Shown here in pieces: positions 1 to 8,859 of a stretch of 13,367 bases of DNA. Numbering within the stretch: the first letter of the stretch is position 1; the number at the start of each line of letters is the position of its first letter. Position numbers and translations under genes: made by a program. The notes under the pieces are model-generated. The model ran no database searches, was not told where the DNA came from, and saw nothing but the letters and a program-made list of their open reading frames with translations. This DNA comes from Verrucomicrobiota bacterium (GTDB lineage Bacteria; Verrucomicrobiota; Verrucomicrobiia; Limisphaerales; UBA9464): positions 1-13,367 of the forward strand of contig CANHYD010000022.1 of NCBI GenBank assembly GCA_947464705.1. The letters run 5' to 3'.

Positions 1-1619
1 AACAACCCACTGAAGTGCCCCGGTTGCCCAACCTGCCATTGGTCCAGGCGATCCAGTATCTGGGGCCGCGTCAAATGACCCATATCATCAACGGGGTTTC
101 TTCGTTCCAGGTGGTCTTCCAGTTTCAATTGCAAACTCGAGGGGAAGGCGAGCTGACCATGCCTGCACTGACGGTGACCACCCGTGGCGGTGCCTTCCAG
201 ACGCCATCGGTGAGTTGTCGGGTCACCCCCAAGGAGCCCAAGAGCCAGGGGGTCTCTTTGAAGCTGGTGACCCCACGCGATGAATGCTTCGTGGGAGAAA
301 CGCTCCCCTACGACCTCCAGCTTTACTCGTCGGTGAACCTGAACCAAATCGCCCCGCCGAAGATGAGCTTCGACGGATTCGTGACCGGTCAGGAAGTCCC
401 GCCGTCCAACACGCAGACCGTCCGGGATGGTCAGGCCTATATTGTTCTGAGCTATCGACAAACCGCCACACCCACCAAGGAAGGCCTGTTGTCGCTGGGG
501 CCGGCCACGCAGGAGTACGTCCTGGAGGTCAACCGGGGACGCCGTCCTCGCAGTCTGCTGGATGACTTTTTCGGTGGCGGTGCCGAATTGGAGCGGGGCA
601 CAGCTGAAGCTCCGGCTCGGCAAATCCGGGTCAAGCCCTTGCCGGCCGAGGGGCGTCCGGCGGGTTTCTCCGGAGCGATCGGCCGTTTCTCGGTGCGGAC
701 CACCGTTTCGCGGACCAACGTCGCCGCAGGGGAGGCCATCACGGTCAAGTGGTCCGTGTATGGGCGCGGCAGCTTCAATTCCGTTCAGTCCCCCCAATTG
801 TCTCCGGTCGACGGACTCAAGACCTACCCGGGCACCAATGGCTTTGCTTCGGAAGATCCGCTGGGGCTGGCCGGTACCAAGACCTTCGAGTCGATGGTCA
901 TTCTCGAGTCACCATCGATCAAAGTCCTGACTTTTGAACCGTATTCGTTCTTCGATCCAGACACGGGTCGCTATTTCACGGTAGCGCCCCGACCCATCGC
1001 GGTGACGGTCCGGCCCGAGTCGGGAGCCCGTGTCTCGACTCCGACCCAGCCGGCGGTGTCCGAGGTCCCAACCTCTCGATTCCCGGATCGACGCGAAGAG
1101 TTGATGTCTCTGTCGTTGCGGGGCGGACAGCGAGTCCCGGCGGAGCTTCCGTGGGCCCGGCAGCCGCTTTGGGTGCTCCTCGCCGTGTTGCCGCTCCTAG
1201 GACTGGGTTCTCTCGAAGGGTGGCGTCGGTGGCGCGAGGTTCAGCAGCGGCGCCTCCAACCGACCCACGATTCCCGGATGCGGGAGTCGATCCGAGCCCA
1301 CCAGACCGCCATGCGGGCCGCGGCCCAGGGTGGGCAGTCCGAGCAGTTCTTCGCCGCATTGGATGCGCTGCTGCGCCTTCGATGCGCGGTTATCTTGGGG
1401 CTGCCCTCCGGTGATGCGGTCACGGCCCAGGTCATCGATAATGGGTTGGTGCCCAAGGGCCTCGATGCCGGGGCCGCCGAGGTCTTGCGAGGTCTCTTTG
1501 CCGCGGTGGATGCCGCCAAGTTCGCCCCCGCCGCTCAGTCGGCCGAGTTGTCCCAGTTGCGGGCCCAGGCCGATGCGACCTTGGAGGCTCTTCAAGCCTT
1601 GGAAGGAGATGCCCGATGA
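1..1619 (+). CDS. batD: BatD family protein, 5'-truncated by window edge
   Basis: This is the C-terminal part of a BatD protein, a membrane-anchored periplasmic protein of Bat (aerotolerance-type) operons that normally lie with MoxR ATPase, DUF58 and VWA (BatA/BatB) genes. The reading frame is open to base 3, so the true start lies off the left edge; the GTG at 15 is just the first start-like codon. The visible N-terminus matches the first BatD beta-domain (LPLVQAIQYLGPRQ, then HIINGVSSFQ and TMPALTVTTRGG), so about 50-70 residues are probably missing. Further Ig-like beta-rich repeats follow. One transmembrane helix (PLWVLLAVLPLLGLGSL, nt about 1160-1212) precedes a basic, helical cytoplasmic tail. 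The stop overlaps the next start (ATGA, 1616-1619), so the two are probably translationally coupled. Family assignment is firm; the cellular role of Bat proteins is poorly defined. Confidence 0.85.
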   Translation, partial: QPTEVPRLPNLPLVQAIQYLGPRQMTHIINGVSSFQVVFQFQLQTRGEGELTMPALTVTTRGGAFQTPSVSCRVTPKEPKSQGVSLKLVTPRDECFVGETLPYDLQLYSSVNLNQIAPPKMSFDGFVTGQEVPPSNTQTVRDGQAYIVLSYRQTATPTKEGLLSLGPATQEYVLEVNRGRRPRSLLDDFFGGGAELERGTAEAPARQIRVKPLPAEGRPAGFSGAIGRFSVRTTVSRTNVAAGEAITVKWSVYGRGSFNSVQSPQLSPVDGLKTYPGTNGFASEDPLGLAGTKTFESMVILESPSIKVLTFEPYSFFDPDTGRYFTVAPRPIAVTVRPESGARVSTPTQPAVSEVPTSRFPDRREELMSLSLRGGQRVPAELPWARQPLWVLLAVLPLLGLGSLEGWRRWREVQQRRLQPTHDSRMRESIRAHQTAMRAAAQGGQSEQFFAALDALLRLRCAVILGLPSGDAVTAQVIDNGLVPKGLDAGAAEVLRGLFAAVDAAKFAPAAQSAELSQLRAQADATLEALQALEGDAR

Positions 1620-2377
1620 CCCGAATCCAATCCTGGAACCGAGTATGGAATGTGTGTCAGGGGTGGATTCTGGCGACTCTCCTGATGAGTGCTGTGTGGG
1701 CTGCCTCCGACTTTGACCAGGCCCGCAAGGCCTACGAACAAGGCGACCAGGAAGCGGCGGTGGCCGGATTCGAGCGGGCTCTTCAGGGCGCTCCCGGCGG
1801 GGTAGGGGTGCTCTACAACCTGGGCAACGCCCGGTTCCGACAGGGAGAACTGGGGAGGGCTTTGGCGGCCTGGCGTCAGGCAGAATGGATCACCCCGCGG
1901 GATCCGGCGCTGCGGCACAATCTGGACCTGATCCGTCGTCGCCTCGGGCAGCCCGAAGTCCCGTTTTGGAAACGCGGGCTGGGGTGGTTGACCCTCGACG
2001 AATGGGCGGCCAGTGCGGTCCTTCTGGTGTGGGCGTGGAGCGGGTGGCAGATCTTCGTCGGCATCCGGCCCGGATGGGCCGATTCGGGCTCCGGTGTCCG
2101 TCGGGTTCTGGGCGTGGCCGCCGCTGCCATGGTGGGGGCTTGGTTGAGCGCCTGGGGTTTGATCCATCGAGGTCCCAATGCGGCCGTCGCCGGAAAAGAA
2201 GTCTCCGCCCGGTTCGGTCCCTTGGACGAGTCCGACATTGCCGTGAACTTTCCCGATGGCACTGAGGTGAGGGTCGAGCAGTCCCGTAATGAGTGGGTCC
2301 GGGTGGTGGACGCCGAGGGCCGGAGTGGCTGGATCCAAGGGCTGCAGGTGGCCCGCTATCACCCGCGGATCCCGTGA
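1616..2377 (+). CDS. BatE-like TPR/SH3 membrane protein
   Basis: The 253-residue protein has the layout of BatE-type proteins, which close Bat operons. A signal peptide or anchor covers residues 1-30 (WILATLLMSAVWAA). TPR repeats span about 31-110: FDQARKAYEQGDQEAAVAGF, then LYNLGNARFRQGELGRALAAW and a third helical pair ending HNLDLIRRRLG. Two transmembrane helices follow at about 130-150 and 163-183. A bacterial SH3-like domain covers about 188-246, with the typical RVEQSRNEWVRVVDAEGRSG strand pattern. The ATG at 1616 overlaps the batD stop by four bases, which fixes the start and shows co-transcription. The TPR part presumably acts as a scaffold for the other Bat proteins, and the SH3 domain may bind peptidoglycan or a protein partner; both are inference. 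No clear terminator follows, only a T8 tract at 2407-2414. Confidence 0.8.
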   Translation: MTRIQSWNRVWNVCQGWILATLLMSAVWAASDFDQARKAYEQGDQEAAVAGFERALQGAPGGVGVLYNLGNARFRQGELGRALAAWRQAEWITPRDPALRHNLDLIRRRLGQPEVPFWKRGLGWLTLDEWAASAVLLVWAWSGWQIFVGIRPGWADSGSGVRRVLGVAAAAMVGAWLSAWGLIHRGPNAAVAGKEVSARFGPLDESDIAVNFPDGTEVRVEQSRNEWVRVVDAEGRSGWIQGLQVARYHPRIP

Positions 2378-2469
2378 AGGCGTTCTGGTTCTGGTTCTAT
2401 TCGAAGTTTTTTTTCGTGGTTGTTGGGACCGGAGCTTGAACGCCTCCGCCGCTTCGGTTTGATTGAGCC

Positions 2470-5400
2470 ATGCTCTTCACCCGACCGCGCCCCCTCTCGT
2501 GGCGTTCCCTGGTGGCCGCACTGGCCCTGGCCTCTGTGCCCATCCATGCCGAAACCTCTTGGATCTGGGCCGACGGTCCTGACAGCAAGGCCGCCGCCAA
2601 CCTTCGCAAATCCTTCGAAGTGACCGGCCCTCTCAAAGAAGCGGTGCTGGTGATCACCTGCGACAATGGTGCCAAGGTATTCCTAGACGGCGAACTGGTG
2701 GTCACGAACCCGGATTGGAGCGAGCCCTCCAAGGTCAACCTGACCCGCAAGCTGAAGGCCGGACGTCATGAGCTGCGCGCCGAGTGCAAGAACGAGGGGG
2801 ATGTCGCTGGTTTCGTGGCCCGCCTGACCCTCAAGGACAACGACGGTAAGCAGACCGTCATCGAGAGCGATGGCACCTGGGAGGCCTCGTTGCCCGGCAA
2901 GTCCGACTGGAAGCCGGCCAAGGTGCTCGCCAAGTACGGGGGGCAGCCCTGGGGTGATGCCCTGGCGGGAGCAGCCGCCCCTGGCAAGCCGGCCACGCCC
3001 CCGGTCATCACGCCCGACTCGATCCAAGTTCTGCCCGGATTCCGGGCCGAATTGATTTACGCCGTGCCCAAGTCTCAGCAGGGATCCTGGGTGAGCATGA
3101 CCGTGGACCCCAAGGGCCGTTTGGTCGCCTGTGACCAGGGCGGTGGCCTGTACCGCCTGACGTTGGCGACTCCCGGTTCGTCCGCTCCGGCGACCATCGA
3201 GAAGCTCAAGAACGCCGTGGGCGGTGCGCACGGTTTGTTGCACGCCTTCGGCAGCTTGTACGTGATGGTCAACGAGCAGGGAGGGCGTCAGGGCCTCTGG
3301 CGTTTGCGCGACACCGATGGCGACGACCAGTATGACGAGGAGAAGATGCTCCGTCGCATCGACGGCGGTGGCGAGCACGGCCCGCACGGCATCGTGCTCT
3401 CTCCGGACGGCAAGTCGCTCTACGTCGCCTGCGGCAATCACACGAAGTTGCCCGAGCACATGGAGCTGTCCCGAGCGGCTCGTTCGTGGAATGAGGACCA
3501 GGTCGTCACCCGCCTCTGGGATGCCAACGGCCATGCCCGAGGCATCTTGGCGCCGGGCGGCTACATCTGCAAAACCGACCCCGATGGCAAATCCTTTGAA
3601 CTGATTAGCTACGGGTACCGCAATGAGTACGACATCGCCTTCAACGCGGTGGGTGACCTTTTCACTTACGACTCCGACATGGAATGGGATGCCGGCGCGC
3701 CGTGGTATCGCCCCACACGTGTCTCCATGGCCACCAGCGGCAGCGACATGGGTTGGCGTTCCGGTGCCGGCAAGTGGCCCACCTACTATCCCGACAGCCT
3801 GCCAGCGCTCGTCGACATCGGCCCGGGCTCGCCCACCGGTGTGACCTCGGGTCAGGGAGCCAAGTTCCCGGCGCGCTACCAAAATGCCATCTTCGCCAAC
3901 GACTGGACCTACGGCACCATGTACGCCATTCATCTCACTCCGGATGGCGCGGGCTACAAGGCTGAGAAGGAAGAGTTTGTCAGTGGCCGTCCGTTGCCTC
4001 TGACCGATGTGGTGATCCATCCCAAGGATGGTGCCATGTACTTCGCCATTGGCGGTCGGGGCACCGAGTCGGCGGTTTATCGGGTCACCTATTCTGGCAA
4101 GGAAAGCACCGCCCCGGCTCCGGCTCCGAAACTGACCGCTGCGGCCAAGCTGCGTCGCGAGTTGGAACAGCTTCATCTGGAAGGCACTGGCTCGGAGGCT
4201 GTGTCCAAGGCTTGGAAGAGCCTGGGCCATGAAGACCGTTTTGTCCGGTACGCCGCCCGGGTAGCCATTGAGCGCCGCCCGGTGTCCGAGTGGGCCGACC
4301 GCGTCCTGAGCGAGACCCGCCCGTGGGCAGCCATTGAAGGTGCGGTCGCCTTGGCCCGTATGGGTACGCCTGAGCACCGCGACCGCTTGCTGGCATTCCT
4401 CAACAAGATCGACCTGCGCAAGCTGGACGAGTCTGCCAAGTTGGCTGTGGTTCGCGCCTATCAGCTCGCGCTGATCCGACAAGGCAATCCGCAGGGGCCG
4501 ACTTTGCAGGCGACCCTTCAGCGTCTGGATGCTCTTTATCCGTCCGGCAGTCGCGCCCTCAACCGTGAACTCGTGGGAGCCTTGGTTCGTCTCGGTTCGC
4601 CGACGGTGGTGGCCAAGAGCGTGCCGCTGATGCTCACCGCCAACGACGCGGATCTGCGCTACGCCAGCGACGCTCTGCTGGATCGCAACCGCGGATATGC
4701 CAGCGCTTTTGCGCAAGCAGCCACCAGCCGTCCGAATCAGGAGCAGATCGCCTACGCCTACCTGCTGCGCGAAGCCAAGGTGGGTTGGACGCCGGCTCTC
4801 CGGAAGTCGTTCTTCAGCTGGTTCCCACGCACGGCTCCCTGGCAGGGCGGCAATAGCTTCCGTGGCTTCATCGAAAACATCCGCAAGGATGCCTTGTCGA
4901 CCGTCGCCGATGCCTCGGAGCGGAAGTCTTATGAGGAACTCTCCACCCGCCGTGCGAGCGGTGGTGATCCAACCTATGCTGCGCCGAAGGGCCCGGGCAA
5001 ATCCTACACGGTCGAGCAGGGGTTGGCTCTGGCTTCGGGTGGCATCAAGGGTCGTAGCTTTGAGAACGGCAAGGCCATGTACAACTCAGTCGGTTGCGCC
5101 GCCTGCCACCGCTTCGACGGGGCCGGTGGTGGCGTGGGTCCCGATCTGTCGGGCGTGGCCTCGCGCTACACGCTGCGTGACCTGATGGAAAACATCATCG
5201 AGCCCTCCAAGGTCATCTCCGACCAGTACGGGTCCGAGGAAGTTCAATTGGCTGACGGGTCCTCGCTGGTGGGCCGCGCCTATGTGGAGAATGGCAAGCT
5301 GGTGGTGACCGCCGATCCGCGGAATCCCGAGGAGTTCACCGCTGTGGCGTTGGACCAGGTCAAGAGCCGTAAGCCTTACCCCGTGTCGCTCATGCCCGCG

Positions 5401-5496
5401 GGTATGATCAATCCGCTCAATCAGGACGAGTTGCTCGACTTGATCGCTTACCTGCAATCCGGCGGCAATCCGAAGCACAAGGCGTTCGCCAAGTGA
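2470..5496 (+). CDS. PVC-type beta-propeller/heme-binding (c-type cytochrome) protein
   Basis: This is a 1008-residue secreted multidomain protein. A signal peptide covers residues 1-27 (cleavage after PIHA). Residues about 28-140 form a beta-sandwich that resembles galactose-binding or PA14-like modules (TSWIWADG, DNGAKVFLDGELV). From about 184 (IQVLPGFRAELIY) to 550 is a six-bladed-type beta-propeller as in sugar/sorbosone-dehydrogenase-like PVC proteins, with GPHGIVLSPDGKSLYVACGN and TYDSDMEWDAG. Residues about 560-800 are helical and HEAT-like. The C-terminus (about 865-1000) is the putative heme-binding domain known as TIGR02603: heme motif CAACH at 876-880, then GVGPDLSGV. Met975 or Met979 (SLMPAGMINPL) could be the distal ligand. 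An in-frame TGA at 2464 leaves ATG 2470 as the first possible start. The likely role is electron transfer or oxidation of a carbohydrate-like substrate outside the cytoplasm. The substrate is unknown. Confidence 0.85.
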   Translation: MLFTRPRPLSWRSLVAALALASVPIHAETSWIWADGPDSKAAANLRKSFEVTGPLKEAVLVITCDNGAKVFLDGELVVTNPDWSEPSKVNLTRKLKAGRHELRAECKNEGDVAGFVARLTLKDNDGKQTVIESDGTWEASLPGKSDWKPAKVLAKYGGQPWGDALAGAAAPGKPATPPVITPDSIQVLPGFRAELIYAVPKSQQGSWVSMTVDPKGRLVACDQGGGLYRLTLATPGSSAPATIEKLKNAVGGAHGLLHAFGSLYVMVNEQGGRQGLWRLRDTDGDDQYDEEKMLRRIDGGGEHGPHGIVLSPDGKSLYVACGNHTKLPEHMELSRAARSWNEDQVVTRLWDANGHARGILAPGGYICKTDPDGKSFELISYGYRNEYDIAFNAVGDLFTYDSDMEWDAGAPWYRPTRVSMATSGSDMGWRSGAGKWPTYYPDSLPALVDIGPGSPTGVTSGQGAKFPARYQNAIFANDWTYGTMYAIHLTPDGAGYKAEKEEFVSGRPLPLTDVVIHPKDGAMYFAIGGRGTESAVYRVTYSGKESTAPAPAPKLTAAAKLRRELEQLHLEGTGSEAVSKAWKSLGHEDRFVRYAARVAIERRPVSEWADRVLSETRPWAAIEGAVALARMGTPEHRDRLLAFLNKIDLRKLDESAKLAVVRAYQLALIRQGNPQGPTLQATLQRLDALYPSGSRALNRELVGALVRLGSPTVVAKSVPLMLTANDADLRYASDALLDRNRGYASAFAQAATSRPNQEQIAYAYLLREAKVGWTPALRKSFFSWFPRTAPWQGGNSFRGFIENIRKDALSTVADASERKSYEELSTRRASGGDPTYAAPKGPGKSYTVEQGLALASGGIKGRSFENGKAMYNSVGCAACHRFDGAGGGVGPDLSGVASRYTLRDLMENIIEPSKVISDQYGSEEVQLADGSSLVGRAYVENGKLVVTADPRNPEEFTAVALDQVKSRKPYPVSLMPAGMINPLNQDELLDLIAYLQSGGNPKHKAFAK

Positions 5497-5531
5497 TTCG
5501 GGGCCAGTAGAATCCAAAAGCATTCTCAAGG

Positions 5532-5571
5532 CGGGGGTGATGGCTATGGCCGTCGCCCCCGTTTTCTTTTC
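5532..5571 (+). terminator. Intrinsic terminator after the heme-propeller gene
   Basis: A 12-bp stem (5533-5544 with 5549-5560, two G-U pairs) closes a TATG loop. C5532-G5561 extends it by one pair. It is followed directly by the T-rich run GTTTTCTTTTC (5561-5571). It lies 36 bases after the stop codon. It implies that the DUF1549 gene downstream has its own promoter or depends on read-through. Confidence 0.85.
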
Positions 5572-5648
5572 AAGAATCGCCCAGCCTCCACCAGGGGCAC
5601 CTACCGATTCCCATCGCCTCATTTGAAGAGGACTTCACAATCCACGTC

Positions 5649-8600
5649 GTGATCTCCATGGCCTCCATCCAATTGCTGCAGCGCTGGGTCATCGCGAGTC
5701 TTCTGGTTGGAGGCACGATCGGTGCGGCGGAGATCGAGTTCGCCCGGGACATTCAACCCATCCTTTCCGAGCACTGCTACTCGTGCCACGGACCCTCGAC
5801 GACCAGCCGTAAGGCCGGGCTTAGGCTGGATGTGCAGGAGGGTGCCCTCGGCGCCGGCAAGAGTGGCAAGTTGGCCATCGTTCCGGGCAATGCCGAGCAG
5901 AGTGAACTCATTCGCCGCCTCGGCAGCGCCGACCCGGACGAGGTCATGCCCCCGCCGGAGACTGGCAAGAAACCGAGTGCCGATCAGGTCCGCCTGCTCA
6001 AGCGATGGATTCAATCCGGGAGTCGCTGGGGACAGCATTGGGCCTTTGTGCCGCCCGCGTTGCCGGCCGTGCCCAAGCCGCGGTACTGGAAGAGCGGTAA
6101 TCCGATTGACGCCTTTGTGCTGGCTCAACTGGGTTCCGCAAAGCGCTTGGCGCCACCGGCCGAGCCCGGCCGCCTATTGCGTCGTCTGTCCTTGGATCTG
6201 ACCGGACTGCCCCCGACTCCCCAGGAGATCGTAGCCTTCGAGGGGCGGCCGACCCGCGAGCACTACCTTCAAGAGGTTCAACGCCTCGTGGGCTCCCCGC
6301 GCTATGGAGAACGGATGGCCACCGACTGGCTCGACTTGGCACGGTTTGCCGACACCCATGGATTCCAGGCCGATCGCTACCGGCCGGTCTGGCCTTGGCG
6401 GGATTGGGTGATCGGGGCGTTCAACCGGCATCTGCCCTTCGACCAATTCGTGCAATGGCAGGTGGCAGGGGATCTTTTGCCCAACGCCACCCAAGAGCAG
6501 CGCTTGGCCACCACTTTCAATCGACTGCACCTGCAGAATGAAGAGGGCGGTATTGTCGAGGAGGAGTACCGCGTGGCTTACAACGTGGATCGGGTGAACA
6601 CTTTCGGGACCGCCTTTTTGGGCATGACCTTCGAGTGTTCCCGGTGCCACGACCACAAGTACGACCCCATTTCCCAGAAGGAATTCTACCAGTTCTTCGC
6701 CTTCTTCCAGAACATCGATGAATCGGGTCAAAGCGTGTATTTCGGCGACATCATGCCCGTGCCGACACTGCTGTTGAGCACGACCAACCAGGAGACCCAA
6801 CTCCAGGGTTTGAATGCTCGGATTCAGACCGGCGAAGGGCAGTTGCAGCAAATGGCCGAGGCGGCTCGTCCCGCCTTCGTTCAATGGCGTTCGAAGGGGG
6901 TTCCCCAGCCTTCGGAAGTCTCCGGTGCCGTGGCCCGATTTTCCTTCGATGGAATGGTTTCCAACGCCTTTTCGAGCACCGTGGGAACTCATCGAGCGCA
7001 GCCGTTCGAGGGCCCGCAGTCGGTGGTGGGGCGCTTCGGCAAGGCGCTGCAGCTGAGTGGCGAGAACGGCGTTTCCATGCCGGGGATTGGTCACTTTTCG
7101 CGGGCCGACCCGTTCTCGCTGGCCTTGTGGATCCGCCCGGCCCTGCATTTGCCGCGGCAGACGGTCATTCATCACAGTTCGGCTTGGATGGATGCCGGCA
7201 GTCGTGGCTACGAGATCCTGCTGGAAGATGGCCGGATCGCTGTGGGCCTGCATCACATGTGGCCGGGCAACGCGCTGAAGGTCCGCACCCGACAGATGGC
7301 TCCGGTCGGTGGTTGGACCCACGTGGCCTTTGCCTACGATGGATCGAGCCGGGCTTCGGGACTGAAGGTGTACCTCGATGGCAAGCGGGCCGAGGTGGAG
7401 GTCGTCCGTGACAACTTGTGGAAGGACATCACGTATGGACAACCCAACCTCACCATCGGTCAGCGCATGCGGGACTTCGGTTTCAAGCAGGGGCAGGTCG
7501 ATGAGCTTCAGGTGTTCGATCGAACGATCTCACCCGTCGAGGCGGCTGTGTTGGCCGGGCGCGAATTACCGACCGATGAGGATTCCCAATTCGAGCACTT
7601 CCTTCTGACCCAGCATGCACCCTATCGCGCGGCGGTCGAATCGCTCCTGAAACTGCGTCGGGAACAGAACGCGTTGGTGACCTCGATCCCGGACATCATG
7701 GTCATGGAGGAAATGAAGACTCCCAAGCCGGCCTACGTGTTGCGACGTGGTGCTTACGATCAACCGGGAGACTCGGTGACCATGGAAACCCCAGCGGTGA
7801 TGGGGCGACTGCCCGCGGGTGCCCCTCGCAATCGGTTGGGCCTCACCCAGTGGTTGTTGGATCCGTCCCACCCGCTGATGGGGCGTGTCACCGTCAACCG
7901 GGTCTGGCAGCAGTTCTTCGGCAAGGGGTTGGTGGAGACCTCCGACAATTTCGGGCTGCAGGGTGCGGCTCCGACACACCGGGACTTGCTGGACTGGTTG
8001 GCAGTGAGCTTCGTGCGCGGCAATGAGTCTCTGGGGCTCCGTCCGTGGAATCTCCAGGATCTTCAGCGACTCATCGTCACCTCCGACACCTATCGTCAAA
8101 CATCGAATGTGAAACCCAAGGACTGGGCTGAGGATCCCGACAATCGCTGGCTGGCCCGCGGGCCCGCCCGTCGCCTTTCGGCCGAAATGCTCCGCGATCA
8201 AGCGCTCTTCGCGAGTGGTCTGATGGTCGACAAGGTCGGTGGTCCGAGCGTTAAACCGTATCATCCGGACGGTCTCTGGGAGATGACCATGGGTGGCGGA
8301 CACTATCCGTTGGGCAAAGGCGACGACCTCTATCGGCGCAGCCTCTACACCTATTGGAAACGGACGGTGCCCCCGCCTTCCATGATGACGCTCGACGCGG
8401 CCGACCGCAGCTACTGCGTTGTCCGTCGGCAGGCCACCAGCACACCGCTGCAAGCGTTGGTCCTGCTGAACGATCCCCAGATGGTTGAAGCCTCTCGCCA
8501 TGTGGCCGGTCGGATGCTTCGCGAAGGCGGCGTGGGCGCAGACCAGCAAGTGCGCTATGCCTTCGCCCTGGTGACCGGCCGCAGGCCCACCCAGCAAGAG

Positions 8601-8789
8601 GTATCCGTCCTGCGGCGTCTGCTTGAGGAACAGCTGGCCCACTTTCAGAAGGACATCGTTGCGGCCGAACGACTCCTGAAGGTCGGGGAGAAGCCGGTCC
8701 TTGGAGAGCACCCGCCGGCCCAGTTGGCCGCCGCAACTGTGTTGGCTCAACTCCTCTTCAACCACGACGAGACTGTCATGCGGCGCTGA
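5649..8789 (+). CDS. PSCyt1-DUF1549-LamG-DUF1553 (PSD1) cytochrome-like protein
   Basis: This large exported protein belongs to the planctomycete-type cytochrome family. Domain order: signal peptide about 1-27; PSCyt1 heme domain about 31-95 with CYSCH at 43-47 and the conserved MPPPETG; DUF1549 (PSCyt2) about 150-360 with LSLDLTGLPPTPQE, DWLDLARFADTHGFQ and a second CxxCH, CSRCH at 330-334 inside CSRCHDHKYDPI; a short coiled-coil-like stretch about 378-410; a LamG/concanavalin-like beta-sandwich about 428-637 (FSLALWIRP, GGWTHVAFAYDG, VDELQVFDR); and DUF1553 (PSD1) about 694-1035 with NRVWQQFFGKGLVETSDNFG and RQATSTPLQALVLLNDPQ. The GTG at 5649 and the ATG at 5658 are both possible starts; ATG 5658 also gives a good signal peptide. 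It lies 70 bases before the DUF1501 start, the standard pairing. The function is unproven. LamG suggests binding to a polysaccharide or cell-surface ligand. Confidence 0.9.
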   Translation: MISMASIQLLQRWVIASLLVGGTIGAAEIEFARDIQPILSEHCYSCHGPSTTSRKAGLRLDVQEGALGAGKSGKLAIVPGNAEQSELIRRLGSADPDEVMPPPETGKKPSADQVRLLKRWIQSGSRWGQHWAFVPPALPAVPKPRYWKSGNPIDAFVLAQLGSAKRLAPPAEPGRLLRRLSLDLTGLPPTPQEIVAFEGRPTREHYLQEVQRLVGSPRYGERMATDWLDLARFADTHGFQADRYRPVWPWRDWVIGAFNRHLPFDQFVQWQVAGDLLPNATQEQRLATTFNRLHLQNEEGGIVEEEYRVAYNVDRVNTFGTAFLGMTFECSRCHDHKYDPISQKEFYQFFAFFQNIDESGQSVYFGDIMPVPTLLLSTTNQETQLQGLNARIQTGEGQLQQMAEAARPAFVQWRSKGVPQPSEVSGAVARFSFDGMVSNAFSSTVGTHRAQPFEGPQSVVGRFGKALQLSGENGVSMPGIGHFSRADPFSLALWIRPALHLPRQTVIHHSSAWMDAGSRGYEILLEDGRIAVGLHHMWPGNALKVRTRQMAPVGGWTHVAFAYDGSSRASGLKVYLDGKRAEVEVVRDNLWKDITYGQPNLTIGQRMRDFGFKQGQVDELQVFDRTISPVEAAVLAGRELPTDEDSQFEHFLLTQHAPYRAAVESLLKLRREQNALVTSIPDIMVMEEMKTPKPAYVLRRGAYDQPGDSVTMETPAVMGRLPAGAPRNRLGLTQWLLDPSHPLMGRVTVNRVWQQFFGKGLVETSDNFGLQGAAPTHRDLLDWLAVSFVRGNESLGLRPWNLQDLQRLIVTSDTYRQTSNVKPKDWAEDPDNRWLARGPARRLSAEMLRDQALFASGLMVDKVGGPSVKPYHPDGLWEMTMGGGHYPLGKGDDLYRRSLYTYWKRTVPPPSMMTLDAADRSYCVVRRQATSTPLQALVLLNDPQMVEASRHVAGRMLREGGVGADQQVRYAFALVTGRRPTQQEVSVLRRLLEEQLAHFQKDIVAAERLLKVGEKPVLGEHPPAQLAAATVLAQLLFNHDETVMRR

Positions 8790-8859
8790 TGACCCGGAAA
8801 AACAACGCCAGCCATTCTGAACCCGAATCCCTGTGAACTGTTCCCAAGTTGATTTCCGC

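Noticed and set aside
2407..2414. T8 tract after the BatE-like gene as an intrinsic terminator
   Set aside because: I could find no stable GC stem immediately before it; only a CTGGTTCTGGTTCT repeat precedes it.
2683..4716. Long open frame on the - strand (677 codons) antisense to the heme-propeller gene
   Set aside because: It has no recognisable domains, and it lies wholly inside a gene with clear domains and a signal peptide. Long antisense frames are expected in GC-rich coding DNA.
8833..8859. GTG at 8833 as the start of the DUF1501 gene
   Set aside because: It would place nine extra residues before the twin-arginine signal; ATG 8860 puts MNRREFF at the N-terminus as is normal for the family.
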